NCBI GenBank assembly: GCA_026874595.1
Contig: CM049316.1
Coordinates: forward strand, 51,597,676 to 51,661,675
DNA length: 64,000 bases
DNA from: Sipunculus nudus
Lineage: Eukaryota > Annelida > Sipuncula > Golfingiida > Sipunculidae
Reading direction: 5' to 3'
Both the position numbers and the translations under genes were made by a program. Under the pieces are notes generated by a model, which made no database searches, was not told the origin of the DNA, and saw only the letters and a program-made list of their open reading frames with translations. Numbering within the stretch: position 1 is the stretch's first letter; every line of letters starts with the position of its first letter. Shown here piece by piece: positions 28,306-39,845 of this stretch.

Positions 28306-28891
28306 TAGTCCGTCCCAGTACCCGTGTCCGCATGTTTTTCCGGAATAATTTTTTATACAAGTAAAGCAGTGTAAACATTTCTTGTCCAAAGGTTGCAGGA
28401 GCTATTCCGCCGACTACCTGCGTAAAAAGTAATGCCTTACCTTGCCTTGATTTTATGTGAGACAAAAAATCCAAAATATGACAAAACAAGCTACAGCGTT
28501 TACGACTTATTCCTTGCCTGAGAACTGATAATAAACAAGCCAGTCAAACTTATGACGTCAGTCAATTGAAGGTGACGCGCGACCGATCACTGTGACGTAT
28601 TTGTGACGTCACTGTTGTCTAACAAACACCAAATGCAAGCCATAGACATGGAAAGTGTAACATGGAGGAATGTACTTTCCAGTAGTGCCGGGAAGACGCC
28701 ATTCATGGTATTTAAGCATAAATAACGCAAAAGAGTCGCAAAGTTAATACATTTTACATGATATATAACTTTTATACACAAAATCGGCGGAATATCTGTT
28801 TATCTACTTCAGGCCAAAGGGCATTTTTAAAGAATATTTTTAAAATAATTATCGCGAAAAAACATGCGGACACGGGTTTTGGGACGGACTA
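28306..28891. mobile_element. 586-bp TIR element (MITE) with TA duplication, inside the satellite
   Basis: Terminal inverted repeats of about 34 bp, with roughly 32 matches, start TAGTCCGTCCCA on both strands and continue through ACCCGTGTCCGCATG. Flanking TA dinucleotides at 28304-28305 and 28892-28893 replace the single TA found in every uninterrupted unit (GGTTC-TA-CACATT), so the target duplication is TA. A TA duplication points to the Tc1/mariner (IS630-like) superfamily; the superfamily call is inference because no transposase is present. No convincing frame lies inside. The interior holds three CRE-like motifs: TGACGTCA at 28553 and 28603 and TGACGTAT at 28593. Confidence 0.88.
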
Positions 28892-28893
28892 TA

Positions 28894-30079
28894 CACATTG
28901 GTCATGTTCTCATACAAACAATGGTTTGTAGGCTGATCAAGGTATGACAAGGTTCTACACATTGGTCATGTTCTCATACAAACAATGGTTTGTAGGCTGA
29001 TCAATGTATGACAAGGTTCTACACATTGGTCATGTTCTCATACAAACAATGGTTTGTAGGCTGATCAATGTATGACAAGGTTCTACACATTGGTCATGTT
29101 CTCATACAAACAATGGTTTGTAGGCTGATCAAGGTATGACAAGGTTCTACACATTGGTCATGTTCTCATACAAACACAGGTTTTTAGGCTAATCAATGTA
29201 TGACAAGGTTCTACACATTGGTCATGTTCTCATACAAACACAGGTTTTTAGGCTGATCAAGGTATGACAAGGTTCTACACATTGGTCATGTTCTCATACA
29301 AACACAGGTTTGTAGGCTGATCAAGGTATGACAAGGTTCTACTCATGGGTCATGTTCTCATACAAACAATGGTTTGTAGGCTGATCAAGGTATGACAAGG
29401 TTCTACACATTGGTCATGTTCTCATACAAACAATGGTTTGTAGGCTGATCAAGGTATGACAAGGTTCTACTCATGGGTCATGTTCTCATACAAACACAGG
29501 TTTGTAGGCTGATCAAGGTATGACAAAGTTCTACTCATTGGTCATGTTCTCATACAAACAATGGTTTGTAGGCTAATCAAGGTATGACAAGGTTCTACAC
29601 ATGGGTCATGTTCTCATACAAACAATGGTTTGTAGGCTGATCAAGGTATGACAAGGTTCTACACATTGGTCATGTTCTCATACAAACAATGGTTTGTAGG
29701 CTGATCAAGGTATGACAAGGTTCTACTCATGGGTCATGTTCTCATACAAACACAGGTTTGAAGGCTGATCAAGGTATGACAAAGTTCTACTCATGGGTCA
29801 TGTTCTCATACAAACAATGGTTTGTGGGCTGATCAAGGTATGACAAGGTTCTACACATTGGTCATGTTCTCATACAAACAATGGTTTGTAGGCTAATCAA
29901 GGTATGACAAGGTTCTACACATTGGTCATGTTCTCATACAAACACAGGTTTGTAGGCTGATCAAGGTATGACAAGGTTCTACACATTGGTCATGTTCTCA
30001 TACAAACACAGGTTTGTAGGCTGATCAAGGTATGACAAGGTTCTACACATTGGTCATGTTCTCATACAAACACTGTTTG
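28894..30079. repeat. 64-bp satellite array, continuation and right edge
   Basis: The same 64-bp unit resumes directly after the inserted TA element, in the same orientation and phase, for about 18 further units. Local variants here differ from the main block: ACTCATGGGTC, GATCAATGTATG and TGACAAAGTTC are common. This suggests the right end is a separate, less homogenised domain. The array breaks down at about 30072, where CACAGGTTTG is replaced by CACTGTTTGA, and the last recognisable piece ends near 30080. The next 30 bases match nothing I recognise, and a diverged family B element begins near 30110. Confidence 0.95.
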
Positions 30080-31217
30080 ATAGGCATGTTCAGTGCTGTC
30101 ATCCTTAATTTTCAGCAAAATTGTGAGCTTATGATAGGCGTATCATCATCTGTCCTCCGTTGTCTGTCCACCATGCATCTGTTATTCCTTTCTATCTGAA
30201 AAATTGTTGGAGCTAGCAGCGCCAAATTTTGTGGAAGAATCAGTCACATATCAAATTTTATAGGATTTAGCTGATTTTGGTGAAATCTGCATTTAATTGC
30301 ATTCTAATTTTACAGAGAAAAAAGGTAGAAACCTTTGATAATTTCATCTCTGAAACTGTTAAGCAAAATTGATTAATATTTCAAGGAAATGATTCCAGGA
30401 ATGAGCTTTCTCAAGTTTGTTCAAATATTTCCAGTTTGATGATTTCTTGGAAGAGTTACAGGAAGCTGAACTAAGTCATGTGGCCCAATAGGCATACTTA
30501 GATTACAGTGCAGAAATGGCTCGAGCTGTCATCACCAAATTATATGCAGATGTTCAAGTTGGTCACATAACTCATTATAAATTGAGGCTTTAGTGGTGCC
30601 ACCTGCATTGACCTTTTCTTTACCGGGTCATCCGTCTTCTGTACAGTAACCCATAATATCTCAGGAACAGTAGGAGATAGCATTACCAAATGTTATGGAA
30701 AAATCAGTCACATATCAAATGATATGGGATTGCACTGTTGTGACCTACATTTTGCAGGGGAAAAGCTTGAAAATCTTCTTCTCTGAAACTATGCAGCCAA
30801 ATTCTGTAATATTTCACAAAAAAATTATCCTAGAGGTGATCTTAAATTTTGTACAAATGGTTCAAGTTCAGCGAATTTATAGCTGAGTTTCAATAATTTG
30901 AACATATCATTTGGCCAAGTAATCATACTCATGTTACAATCTCAGAAATAGCAGATGCTAGTATCACCAAGTTTTATGCAAATGTTGGTAACATGACTCA
31001 TAATTGAAATTGAGGTTTTTGTGGTGCCACTTGCATTGTTGACCTGTTTTTTTTTACAGGGAAAAACTTAGCCTTTTTCAGTCATTACTGTAAATGGGTC
31101 ATTCCACAGTGAATTGAGCAAATTGGTGAACTGCTTGGTCAAATTTTTTTTGGTCATATATGACAGAGATGTCTAATTCAACTAACACATAAAAGCCAAG
31201 CTTAAAAAGCAGTCTTT
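30080..31217 (+). mobile_element. Diverged family B element, 5' portion
   Basis: From about 30110 the sequence TCAGCAAAATTGTGAGCTTATG is a diverged form of the family B head seen at 33319 (TAGCAAACCTGTGAGCTTATG), followed by the same GTCTGTCC-type stretch. Imperfect internal repeats follow, recognised by a TTTACAGGGAAAAA motif near 30312, 30752 and 31051 and by phrases such as CAGCCAAATT and GTTCAAATGG. The same repeats recur at 33490 and 37650-38760. It is interrupted near 31218 by the outer family A element. Where its 3' half lies is not clear; B-type repeat also occurs at 47057-47240. Positions 30080-30110 hold nothing recognisable. Confidence 0.55.
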
Positions 31218-33118
31218 TTTAGCTCAGCTGACTATAAGTCATCTGAGCTATAGTCGTGGTCCATTGTCCGTCTGTCCGTCCGTCCGTAGATGTGGCACGT
31301 TTTGAAACCGTAAGACCTAGGAATCCAAAATTCAGCATAATGTTAGATGTCCCCAAGATCTCCTACCAAGCCGAAAACTGGGTCTTTGCGACTTCGTTCC
31401 TTTGAGAAATTAAGGGAAAAACCTCAATTTTTTATTAAAATCCTATTTTCACACTTCAGGACTGCCTAATATCAAAACGACTCATCTGTTTTTCCTCATA
31501 TTTACCATAAATATTCCTCTATATAGTTCCTATGTACATGCCAGAAATTATGTCTGTATTATATAATTTAAAAAAGTTATGGGCCCAAACATAATGCATT
31601 TTGTAAAAAATCAGGAAAGATATTTGATCACTTAACAAAAAACATGTTAAAGCTATGGACTTTTTTTCCAGTAATATAACTTTAATTAATCAAAATTAAA
31701 TTTATATCCAAAATTAGATCAAAATCTTTTAAATTTTTTAAAATATTAACAAAAATAAAAAATTGGAACCTTAAATTTTGCCAAACTTTGACCATGGCAC
31801 GTTTTTTTCCTGTAAGTACTGTGGATTTAATTTTCACAGCATGTTTTTGTTAGCATTATGTCTGTTAACACCAAAAATTTGAAACCAGTTGATCAAAAAC
31901 TGTAGATTTTATTCAAGTTTTCAAACACCATGTAACATATAGTTTACATCAAGCTAGTGTTATGCAATTTGCGAGAGCTCAGCTCCCCAGCTTAAGCTCT
32001 CAGTTCCTCAAATTTGGCATACAATTAGATGTCTCCAAAATCCCCTACCATGCCAAGAATTTGGTCACTAGAACTTAATACCTTCGAGATATTAATGAAA
32101 AACTTCATTTTTCCATTAAAAGCCCATTGTTACACTTCAAGACTGCCTAATATCAAAATCACTGATCTGACTTTAATCATATATAATATACATATTTTTC
32201 TATACATTCTCTATGCACATGCCAGAATTGATGTCAGTATTGCGTAATTGTTTTAAGTTATGGGCCCAAACATAATGCACTTTGTAAAAAATCCAGAAAT
32301 ATATATTTACTCCCTTAACAAGGGGATTGCTGAAGCTTGAGATTTTTTTGTCAGGGATGTAACATTATTTAATCAAGATTCAATTGAATACCCAAAATTA
32401 GTTCTGAATTTTTCAAATTTTATAAGTTATTAGTATAAATAAAAAATTAGTACCTTAAATTTTGCTCAAATTTGACCATGGCACTTTTGTTTCCTGTGAG
32501 CACTGTTGATATAATTTTCATGTCATGCACACATAAGGATTTCAGCTTTTTAGTTTAGAAAGCTGAAAGAAATTGGCCAAAAATTGTAGCTTTTAATAAT
32601 GTTTTAATGAGACACCTGTATGTTGACCTTGTTGAACTTTGAGCAAATTATTCATGCTTGGGGCGAGGCATACACTGGGGCAGCCAGGCAGCTTATGGCC
32701 AGCCACAGTTGATCCAGGTGTCCAACCTAACTCATCTAGTAGTTTTAACCAACAACATAACAATAAACAATAAATTAATAAATTTTTATTGGTTTTTAAT
32801 AACAAATTAAAATAAAATAGAAAAGGAATTTGTTAGTTTATAATAACAGGAAATTAACTTGCAGTAACTGATGATATAAGAATCTTGTATCGATGGATAG
32901 AATGTCATGTATTCCAAATAACACCATGCAGTCACCTGTGGTATATTTAAGTTCAATTTTAATGATAAAAAAGTAAATCATATTATTCATTACTAATGAT
33001 TGGGGATCATATGAAGGAAATAAATGATAGACAAAGATGCAGTTGATAATATTAATCTAGATTCCTACTGTGTCTAGTGTGTACATTGATGTGAAATTAG
33101 TCCAAAATGAATATTTTA

Positions 33119-33318
33119 GGCCAAAAAAAATGAAAGGTATGGTTCTCAGGCACCGCCCGCATCAATTTTAAACCCCTGCATCAAAAATTTTTATTTTGAT
33201 CAAAATAAACTTCCCAATTTTGAGCTGCTGCTGCTCCGACATTTCTTTCAAGAAGATAAATCCATACAATTTCCTTTGTTTTGTAGTGCTTTTACTTTAC
33301 TGTTATTTTCATGCTTTT
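33119..33318 (-). mobile_element. Harbinger-like MITE 1, first fragment
   Basis: Begins with GGCC after TTA (33116-33118) and continues GGTATGGTTCTCAGGCAC. It is the reverse complement of the far half of intact MITE 2 (41798-42124). It stops at CATGCTTTT, exactly where fragment two at 39742 continues in MITE 2 order. The break is filled by family B element B2. The right terminus is at 41735-41746 (ATTTTGGCC), followed by TTA (41747-41749). So one MITE of about 320 bp is spread over 8.6 kb by two later insertions. Confidence 0.85.
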
Positions 33319-33686
33319 TAGCAAACCTGTGAGCTTATGCGATGGTGTGGCATCGTCCGTCGTCTGTACGTTAACCCATACTAACTTGAAAACGGCACAA
33401 ATTAGCATCACGAAATTTTATGCATAAAATTAGTCATCTAAAAAACTCTATCGGATTTTGCTTATTTTTGGGCTAACTGCATTTTCTTAGATTTTATAGG
33501 GAAAAAGCTAAAAAAGCTTAAAAAATCTTCTTCTCCGAATCTGTTCAGCCAAATTGTCCAATATTTTACAGAAATGATTCCTTGAACAATCTCTCTCAAA
33601 TTTGTTGGAATGGTTTAAGTTTGGTGATATTTGGCCGAGTTACAGGAAGTTGATCTAAGTCATCTGTCCAAAAAAGCAGACTAAAA

Positions 33687-36600
33687 CTAGAATACGGGTA
33701 GTTGAAAAAGCGACTACGTGTATCCGCCTAAATCAGAGTGGAACGGGTGAAGTGAGGCATGGATTGAGTGGCAAGGGTAAATATTGTGAGGTGTTGCATA
33801 TAAGCATGGATGTCTGCAGCCAAATTGTGTATGTAGGTTGCGCCACCTACCACAAAATCCAGAAAGCCGTCCAAGTTGTTTACATATGCAGAATTTAAGG
33901 CAGACAAGTCAAACCACTACATGTATATGAGTGATTTTAGCCCGTGGCAGACAAACAGATGGATGCTGTGCAAAAATGGTTGCAGGTGGCCCCTTCTGTT
34001 TTGTGTATGATAAAGACCTATGTGAGATCTATACACATGCAAAATTTTGGCCCAATCGTTCAAACGGTTCCCCAGATATGAGCTTGGATGTCTGCAGCGA
34101 AAACTAGAATGTAGGTGGCGCCACCTGACATAAAATCAAGAAAACTATCCAGGATGTATAAAACTGCGAGATTTTAGGCAGATATGTCAAACCACTGCCG
34201 AGATATGAGTGATTTTATCCCATGGCAGACAAACAGACGGGAGCTGTGCAAAAATGGCTGCAGGTGGCACCACCAGTTTTGCGTATGATCAAGAGCTATG
34301 TGAGATCTATACACATGCAAAACTTTGGCCCAATCGGTCAAACGGTTCCCGAGATATGAGCTTGGATGTCTGCAACGTAAATGTGAATGTAGGTGGCGCC
34401 ACCTGTCATAAAATCAGAAAAGCTATCCAGGATGTATACGCATGCCGAATTTCAGGTGAATTAGTCAAATCACTGCAGAGATATGAGTGATTTTAACCCA
34501 ATGCAGACGAACAGATGGACACTGTGCAAACATGGTTGCAGGTGGCGCCACCATTTTTAGCTCAGCTGACTATAAGTCAACTGAGCTATAGTCGTGGTCC
34601 ATTGTCCGTCGTCCGTCCGTCTGTCCGTCCGTCCGTCCGTCTGTCCGTCCGTAGATGTGGCACGTTTTGTAACCGTAAGACCTAGGAATCCAAAATTCGG
34701 CATAGTGTTAGATGTCCCCAAGATCTCCTACCAAGCCGAAAACTGGGTCTTTGCGACTTTGTTCCTTTGAGAAATTAAGGAAAAACCTCAATTTTTTATT
34801 AAAAACCTATTTTCACACTTCAGGGCTGCCTAATATCAAAACCATTCATCTGTTTTTCCTCATATTTACCATAAATATTCCTCTATATAGTTCCTATGTA
34901 CATGCCTGAAATTATGTCTGTATTATATAATTTAAGAAAGTTATGGGCCAGAACATAATGCATTTTGTAAAAAATCAGGAAAGATATTTGATCACTTAAC
35001 ACAAAACTTGTTAAAGCTATGGACTTTTTTTCAAGTAATATAACTTTAATTAATCAAAATTAAATTGTATACCCAAAATTAGATCAAACCTCTTAAAATT
35101 TTTTAAAATATTAACAAAAATAAAAAATTGGTACCTTAAATTTTGCCTAACCTTGACCATGGCACGTTTTTTTCCTGTTAGAACTGTGGATTTAATTTTC
35201 TCAGCATGTTTTTGTTAGCATTTTGTCTGTATACACCAAAAAATTGAAACCAGTTGATCAAAAACTGTAGATTTTATTCAAGTTTTCAAGCACCATGTAA
35301 CATATTGTTTACATCAGGCTAGTGTTATGCAGTTTGCTAGAGCTCAGCTCCCCAGCTTAAGCTCTCAGTTCCTAAATTTGGCATACAATTAGATGTCTCC
35401 AAAATTCCCTACCATGCCAAGAATTTGGTCACTAGGACTTAATACCTTTGAGATATTAATGAAAAACTTCATTTTTCAATTAAAAACCCATTGTTACACT
35501 TCAAGACTGCCTAATATCAAAACCACTGATCTGACTTTAATCATATATAATATACATGTTTTTCTATACATTCTCTGTGCACATACCAGAAATGATGTCA
35601 GTATTGGGTAATTGTTTTAAGTTATGGCCCCAAACATAATGCACTTTGTAAAAAATCAAGAAATATATTTACTCCCTTAACAAGGGGCTTGCTGAAGCTA
35701 GAGATTTTTTGTCAGGGATGTAACATTATTTAATCAAGATTCAATTGAATACTTAAAATTAGTTCTGAATTTTTAAAATTTTATAAGTTATTAGTATAAA
35801 TATAAAATTAGTACCTGAAATTTTGCCCAACTTTGACCATTTCACTTTTGTTTCATGTGAGCTCTGCTTATATAATTTTCATATCATGCACACATAAGGA
35901 TTTCAGCTTTTTAGTTTAGAAAGCTGAAAGAAATTGGCCAAAAATTGTAGCTTTTAATAATGTTTTAATGAGACCATGTCAGACCTTGGCCCTCTCCAGC
36001 CACTCTTGAGTCACATGTATGTTGACCTTGTTGAACCTTCAGCAAATTATGCATGCTTGAGACGAGGCATATACTGGGGCAGCAAGGCAGCTTATGGCCA
36101 GCCTCAGTTGATCCAGGTGTCCAACCCAACTCATCTAGTAGTTTTAACCAACAACATAACAATAAACAATAAATTAATCAATTTTTATTGGATTTTAATA
36201 ACAAATTAAAGAAAAATAAAAAAGGATATGGTTAGTTTATTATAATAGGGAATTAACTTGCAGTAACTGATGATATAAGAATCTTGTATCGATGGATAGA
36301 ATGTATCGTATTCCAAATAACACCATGCTGTCACCTATGGCATTTTTCAGTTCAATTTTAATAATAAAAAAGTAAATCATATTATTCATTACTAATCATT
36401 AGGGGTCATATGAAGGAAATTAATGATAGACAAAGATGCAGTTGATAATATTAATCTAGATTCCTACTGTGTCTAGTGTGTACATTGATGTGAATTAGTC
36501 CAAAATAAATATATCACATTTATTTTTTTTTTTTAATATAAATAAAAGCCATAAAACCAGGTACTTATGATCATTATTTAAATGTGTGAATTTTGTACAT

Positions 36601-37511
36601 TCTGGATTCTCAACACCATTGTTTGGTGAAAACTGAATAAATACCAGACATGGTGGGAATACTTTGCAATTGTATTTAAAAACGAATATGAATATGTACT
36701 CCATTATAAAATTTCTTGCATAAAGAATGGGAATTCAGGTAAAAATGAAAGTATATGAATACCAGTGCAAATACTTTCCAAATGTATTCATGAATGCATT
36801 CATGAATATATTCTTTAATATTATTTAAATAATCATTTCAGTTATATTTCATTTTAAAAATCATACGATTCTCTTATTATTTTTAAAAAAAATTATATCT
36901 GGGACAATATTTGTAATTTTTTAAATAAATAGTTAAACTCTTATATTATATGTTCTGCTTATAAGTTATATGGCCAAGTCAAAATCTGTGTGACAATAGT
37001 ACTCTATTTGTTAATAAAATAAATGAAATCAATTCTCTTCTCTGTCTCCAAAGGTACTATCAAAATCATACATAAGCTAAACAACAACAACTCATAATAC
37101 ATCTTATACTTATTACCACACAAAACCAGCATGTGCCTCATTTCTAAGTCATATTTTTTTATCATATATAACAGCTGAGCGTCGTGACCCATAGGTCCTG
37201 TTTGTGTATGTTATAAAGCTCTCCAAGGGCTACATTTGTGCAAAAAAATTTTCCTGGTCGGTCAAACGGTTCCTGAGATATGTGGGTTTATGTGTGGAAA
37301 AAACGCACAAACGGACGCAGAGCGCAGAGGAAAGGTCAGAGGTCAAAACAAAATCGGGGCGTAGCACTTCACATGTGACCCGAACATAATCCCGGGTTTC
37401 GTAAAATTCCGCCCAGCTGTTACGGAGGAGTTCTCCGGACACCTACGCGGCAGTGGCGGCGGTGGGCTGAAAACATAGTATCCGCAAAACTCTGTTTTGG
37501 CGGATACAATT
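33687..37511 (-). mobile_element. Family C Helitron-like element (C1), inserted in B2
   Basis: Read on the minus strand, the element begins near 37511 with TGTATCCGCC and ends at 33687 with GGCGGATACAC, a hairpin GTAGT...ACTAC, then CCGTATTCTAG. The terminal CTAG with an upstream hairpin is a Helitron-type 3' signature, followed by TTTT in the flank. The body has repeats of about 280 bp, each with the palindrome AGGTGGCGCCACCT or a variant and a phrase GAGATATGAGCTTGGATGTC. Element A2 sits inside it (34556-37203). Without A2, C1 is about 1.2 kb. A sister copy on the plus strand is at 52077-53433. Confidence 0.75.
34556..37203 (+). mobile_element. Intact family A element (A2), inserted in C1
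   Basis: Starts at AGCTCAGCTGAC (34559) and ends with CAGCTGAGCGTCGTGACCC, ATAGGTCCTGTT near 37203, about 2.65 kb. The head holds GTCCGTCC repeats (34604-34652). The body is AT-rich with two imperfect internal repeats; TTTGACCATGGCAC/ATTTCAC-type phrases and AAACATAATGCA phrases occur twice. The empty site exists at about 52284 on the minus strand (CACAAAAAATGGTGGCGCCA), with six Ts between the two flanks; the occupied site has five plus three. So insertion was into a T run without duplication. Short frames in it are low-complexity and not genes. Confidence 0.82.
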
Positions 37512-39741
37512 CCAATCTCAGAAATGGCTTGAGCTTTCATCACCAAATTTTATGCCAATGTTGATCACATGAGTCATATCTGAAATTGAGGTATTGGTGG
37601 CGCCACCTGCATCGGCCTTTTTGTACTGGGGTCATCAATGCCCGTATCATACTTACAGCTACAAATAACTTCTTCTCTGAAACGAAATGGCCAAATTGTT
37701 TAATATCGCACAGAAGTGATCCTAGGGTAGTGCTTTCTGAAGTTTGTTCAAATGGTCTCAGTTCAGTGACTTTTGGCTAAGTTATGGGAAGCTGAATTTA
37801 GTCATATGCCATAAAAGCCCATTTTAGCTAAGTGGCTACAAAAATCTTCTTCTCAAAAACCACTAGGCCAAATTCTTAAATCTCACACATAAATTATCCT
37901 TAGATGTTGATAATTCAAGTTTGTTCAAATGGTCTCAGTTCAGTGACTTTTGGCTGAGTTATGGGAAGCTGAATTAGTCATATGCCATAACAGCTCATGT
38001 CAGCTAAGTGGCTACAAAAATCTTCTTCTCAAAAACCACTGGGCCAAATTCTTAAATCTCACACAATAATTATCCTTAGAAGTTGATAATTCAAGTTTGT
38101 TCAAATGGTTTTGGTTCAATGATTTTTGGGTGAGTTATGGTAAGCTGAACTTTGCCATTTTGCTGTATTTTCCCATATGAGTTATAAACCTACAAAATAT
38201 TTTTCGACTGATCATACTGAGGCCATTTTGTTTAATATTTTGCAAGAATAATTCCCTGAATCATTCTAATAATAATTGTCTTTTATGGTTCCAAAAAAAT
38301 GAATATTGGCTGAATTAAAAAGATTGAATTGAGTCATTTTACCATATATGTTAGCTGTGTGAAGCAGATACATCTAGCCTAGCACCAGTTAATCAGCATC
38401 CATTACATCATGCCTCTAGACATTTAGATTTCAGAATATCTATGGAAAATATTGACAAGAATGTTTTTTAAAAGCTTTTAAAAAATGTAGATTTATGATA
38501 TTACATATCATCTTTACACTAACTCATAATTTCTCAGGAATAGCAGGAGCTACCATCCCCAAATTTTATGCAATTATCAGCCACATATCAAATGTTGATG
38601 GATTCAGCTTATTTTTGCTATCTGCAATTACTTATATTTTACAGGGAAAAAGCTGAAAAAAACTTTAAAAGTCTTCTTCTTGTAAACAGTTCAGCCAAAT
38701 TGTTCAATATTTTACAGAAATGATCCCAGAGGTGAGCCTTCTCAAGTTTGTTCAAATGGTTTGTGTTGGATAAATTTTAGCAGAGTTACATAACAGGCCA
38801 AGATTGTGTATGTTTCTTGAATAGGTTGAGAAACTGCCAACTGTTTCAGATTTGGCAACAGATCAAGAGTTCATTCAGTGCAGCCAAATATAGGTCAACA
38901 GTTCAATCAGTGCAGCCAAGCACAAGGCATGTGATCACCTCATGGGCAGCATGTGATCATCTCATGGGTAGCATGTGATCACCTCATGAGTATCATGTGA
39001 TCACCTCATGGGTGTCATGCCCCTCAGGGCTGCATATGGAGCCAATCTGTGAGCTTATGCAATTGTGTGGCTACTATTTCAGATTTGGCAATAGGCAAAA
39101 GGTCAGCCTGGATTTATTTATAGCTTTGGCAGACTGCCAACTGTGTCAGATTATGCAACAGGTCAAGAGTTCACTCAGTGCAGCCAGATACAGGTCAAAA
39201 TTCACTCAGTCTAGCCAGGTGCAGGTCAAGAGTTCACTCAGTGCAGTAGCCTGAGCCAGTAATTTGTCACAGTACACTCCGGGCAATAGCCTTTCTCACC
39301 TAAGCCTGGTCAGCCCCATGCATCAGACTCAAGGTAAATTTGATGTATTGGCCTGATATTCTGACCTGTCTATGTGTCTTTAATGGCTTTCTCGTTCACA
39401 AGACAGGTGTCGCCATCTAAAATGACTTTTGCAAAGTGTATGTGCCTGCTTAATTCTACGGAGGAATTTGATATATCAGCCTGAAATTGGGCATATTTAT
39501 ACATGTCAAATAGCTTTGTCGTATACAAGACTGGTGGTGCCACCTACAATAATTTTTGTGTTGTGTGCACCCATGCCAGAATTTCAGCAGTGATGATTGT
39601 GTATTGTTTCTTGTTCAAAATGTTTAGTACTTTGCATTTTAGCATTGTTCATATATATGAAAAGTAGTGGTTAAGCATTGAAGCGTTATACCTGGTGTAT
39701 ATCCATATGCACAGGTTCGCATTAAGCCTGTAGGCCTTGTT

Positions 39742-39845
39742 CCTTATCATTTGACATTTTTATCGGAACATACCAAAAAATTTAAAATAAAAAAAGCGCC
39801 CGCCCACATTGATTTCCGAAAAAAAGTGCCTGAGAACCATACCTT
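39742..39845 (-). mobile_element. Harbinger-like MITE 1, second fragment
   Basis: Continues MITE 1 from the exact base order at which the first fragment stops (CCTTATCATTTGACATTTTT ... GTGCCTGAGAACCATACC). It ends in a T run where family A element A3 is inserted. Compared with MITE 2 there are small differences, for example AAAAAGCGCCCGCCC in place of the AACCTCCCGTCCC segment, so the two MITEs are diverged copies. Confidence 0.82.

Larger units (their letters stand above)
33319..39741 (+). mobile_element. Family B Helentron-like element (B2), inserted in MITE 1
   Basis: The 5' end is TAGCAAACCTGTGAGCTTAT at 33319. The 3' end is GCACAGGTTCGC, then the hairpin AAGCC-TGTA-GGCCTT, then GTT, ending near 39741. 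The subterminal repeat GCAAACCTGTG pairs with CACAGGTTCGC at 10 of 11 positions. Flanks rejoin to an uninterrupted MITE sequence, which defines the edges; the left edge is 5 Ts, the right edge 2, and the empty site has 4. The body has imperfect repeats with GTTCAAATGGT and AAAAATCTTCTTCT motifs, most regular at 37650-38110. The segment 33687-37511 inside it is a later insertion. After removing that, B2 is about 2.6 kb. No coding capacity is evident. Confidence 0.8.

Noticed and set aside
1-30079. CRISPR array
   Set aside because: Units are contiguous and alike over the whole 64 bp, with no unique spacers. The two loop types are shared variants, not spacers, and the context is a eukaryotic satellite.
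1-30079. Telomeric repeat or CENP-B box in the satellite
   Set aside because: No TTAGGG-type repeat and no TTCG...CGGG motif were found in the units.
34209-34490. 93-residue frame, and the similar 93-residue frame at 52356-52637 on the minus strand
   Set aside because: The two resemble each other because both lie in the internal repeats of C1 and C2. The similarity extends through non-coding flanks, stops occur in other copies, and no protein family is recognised.
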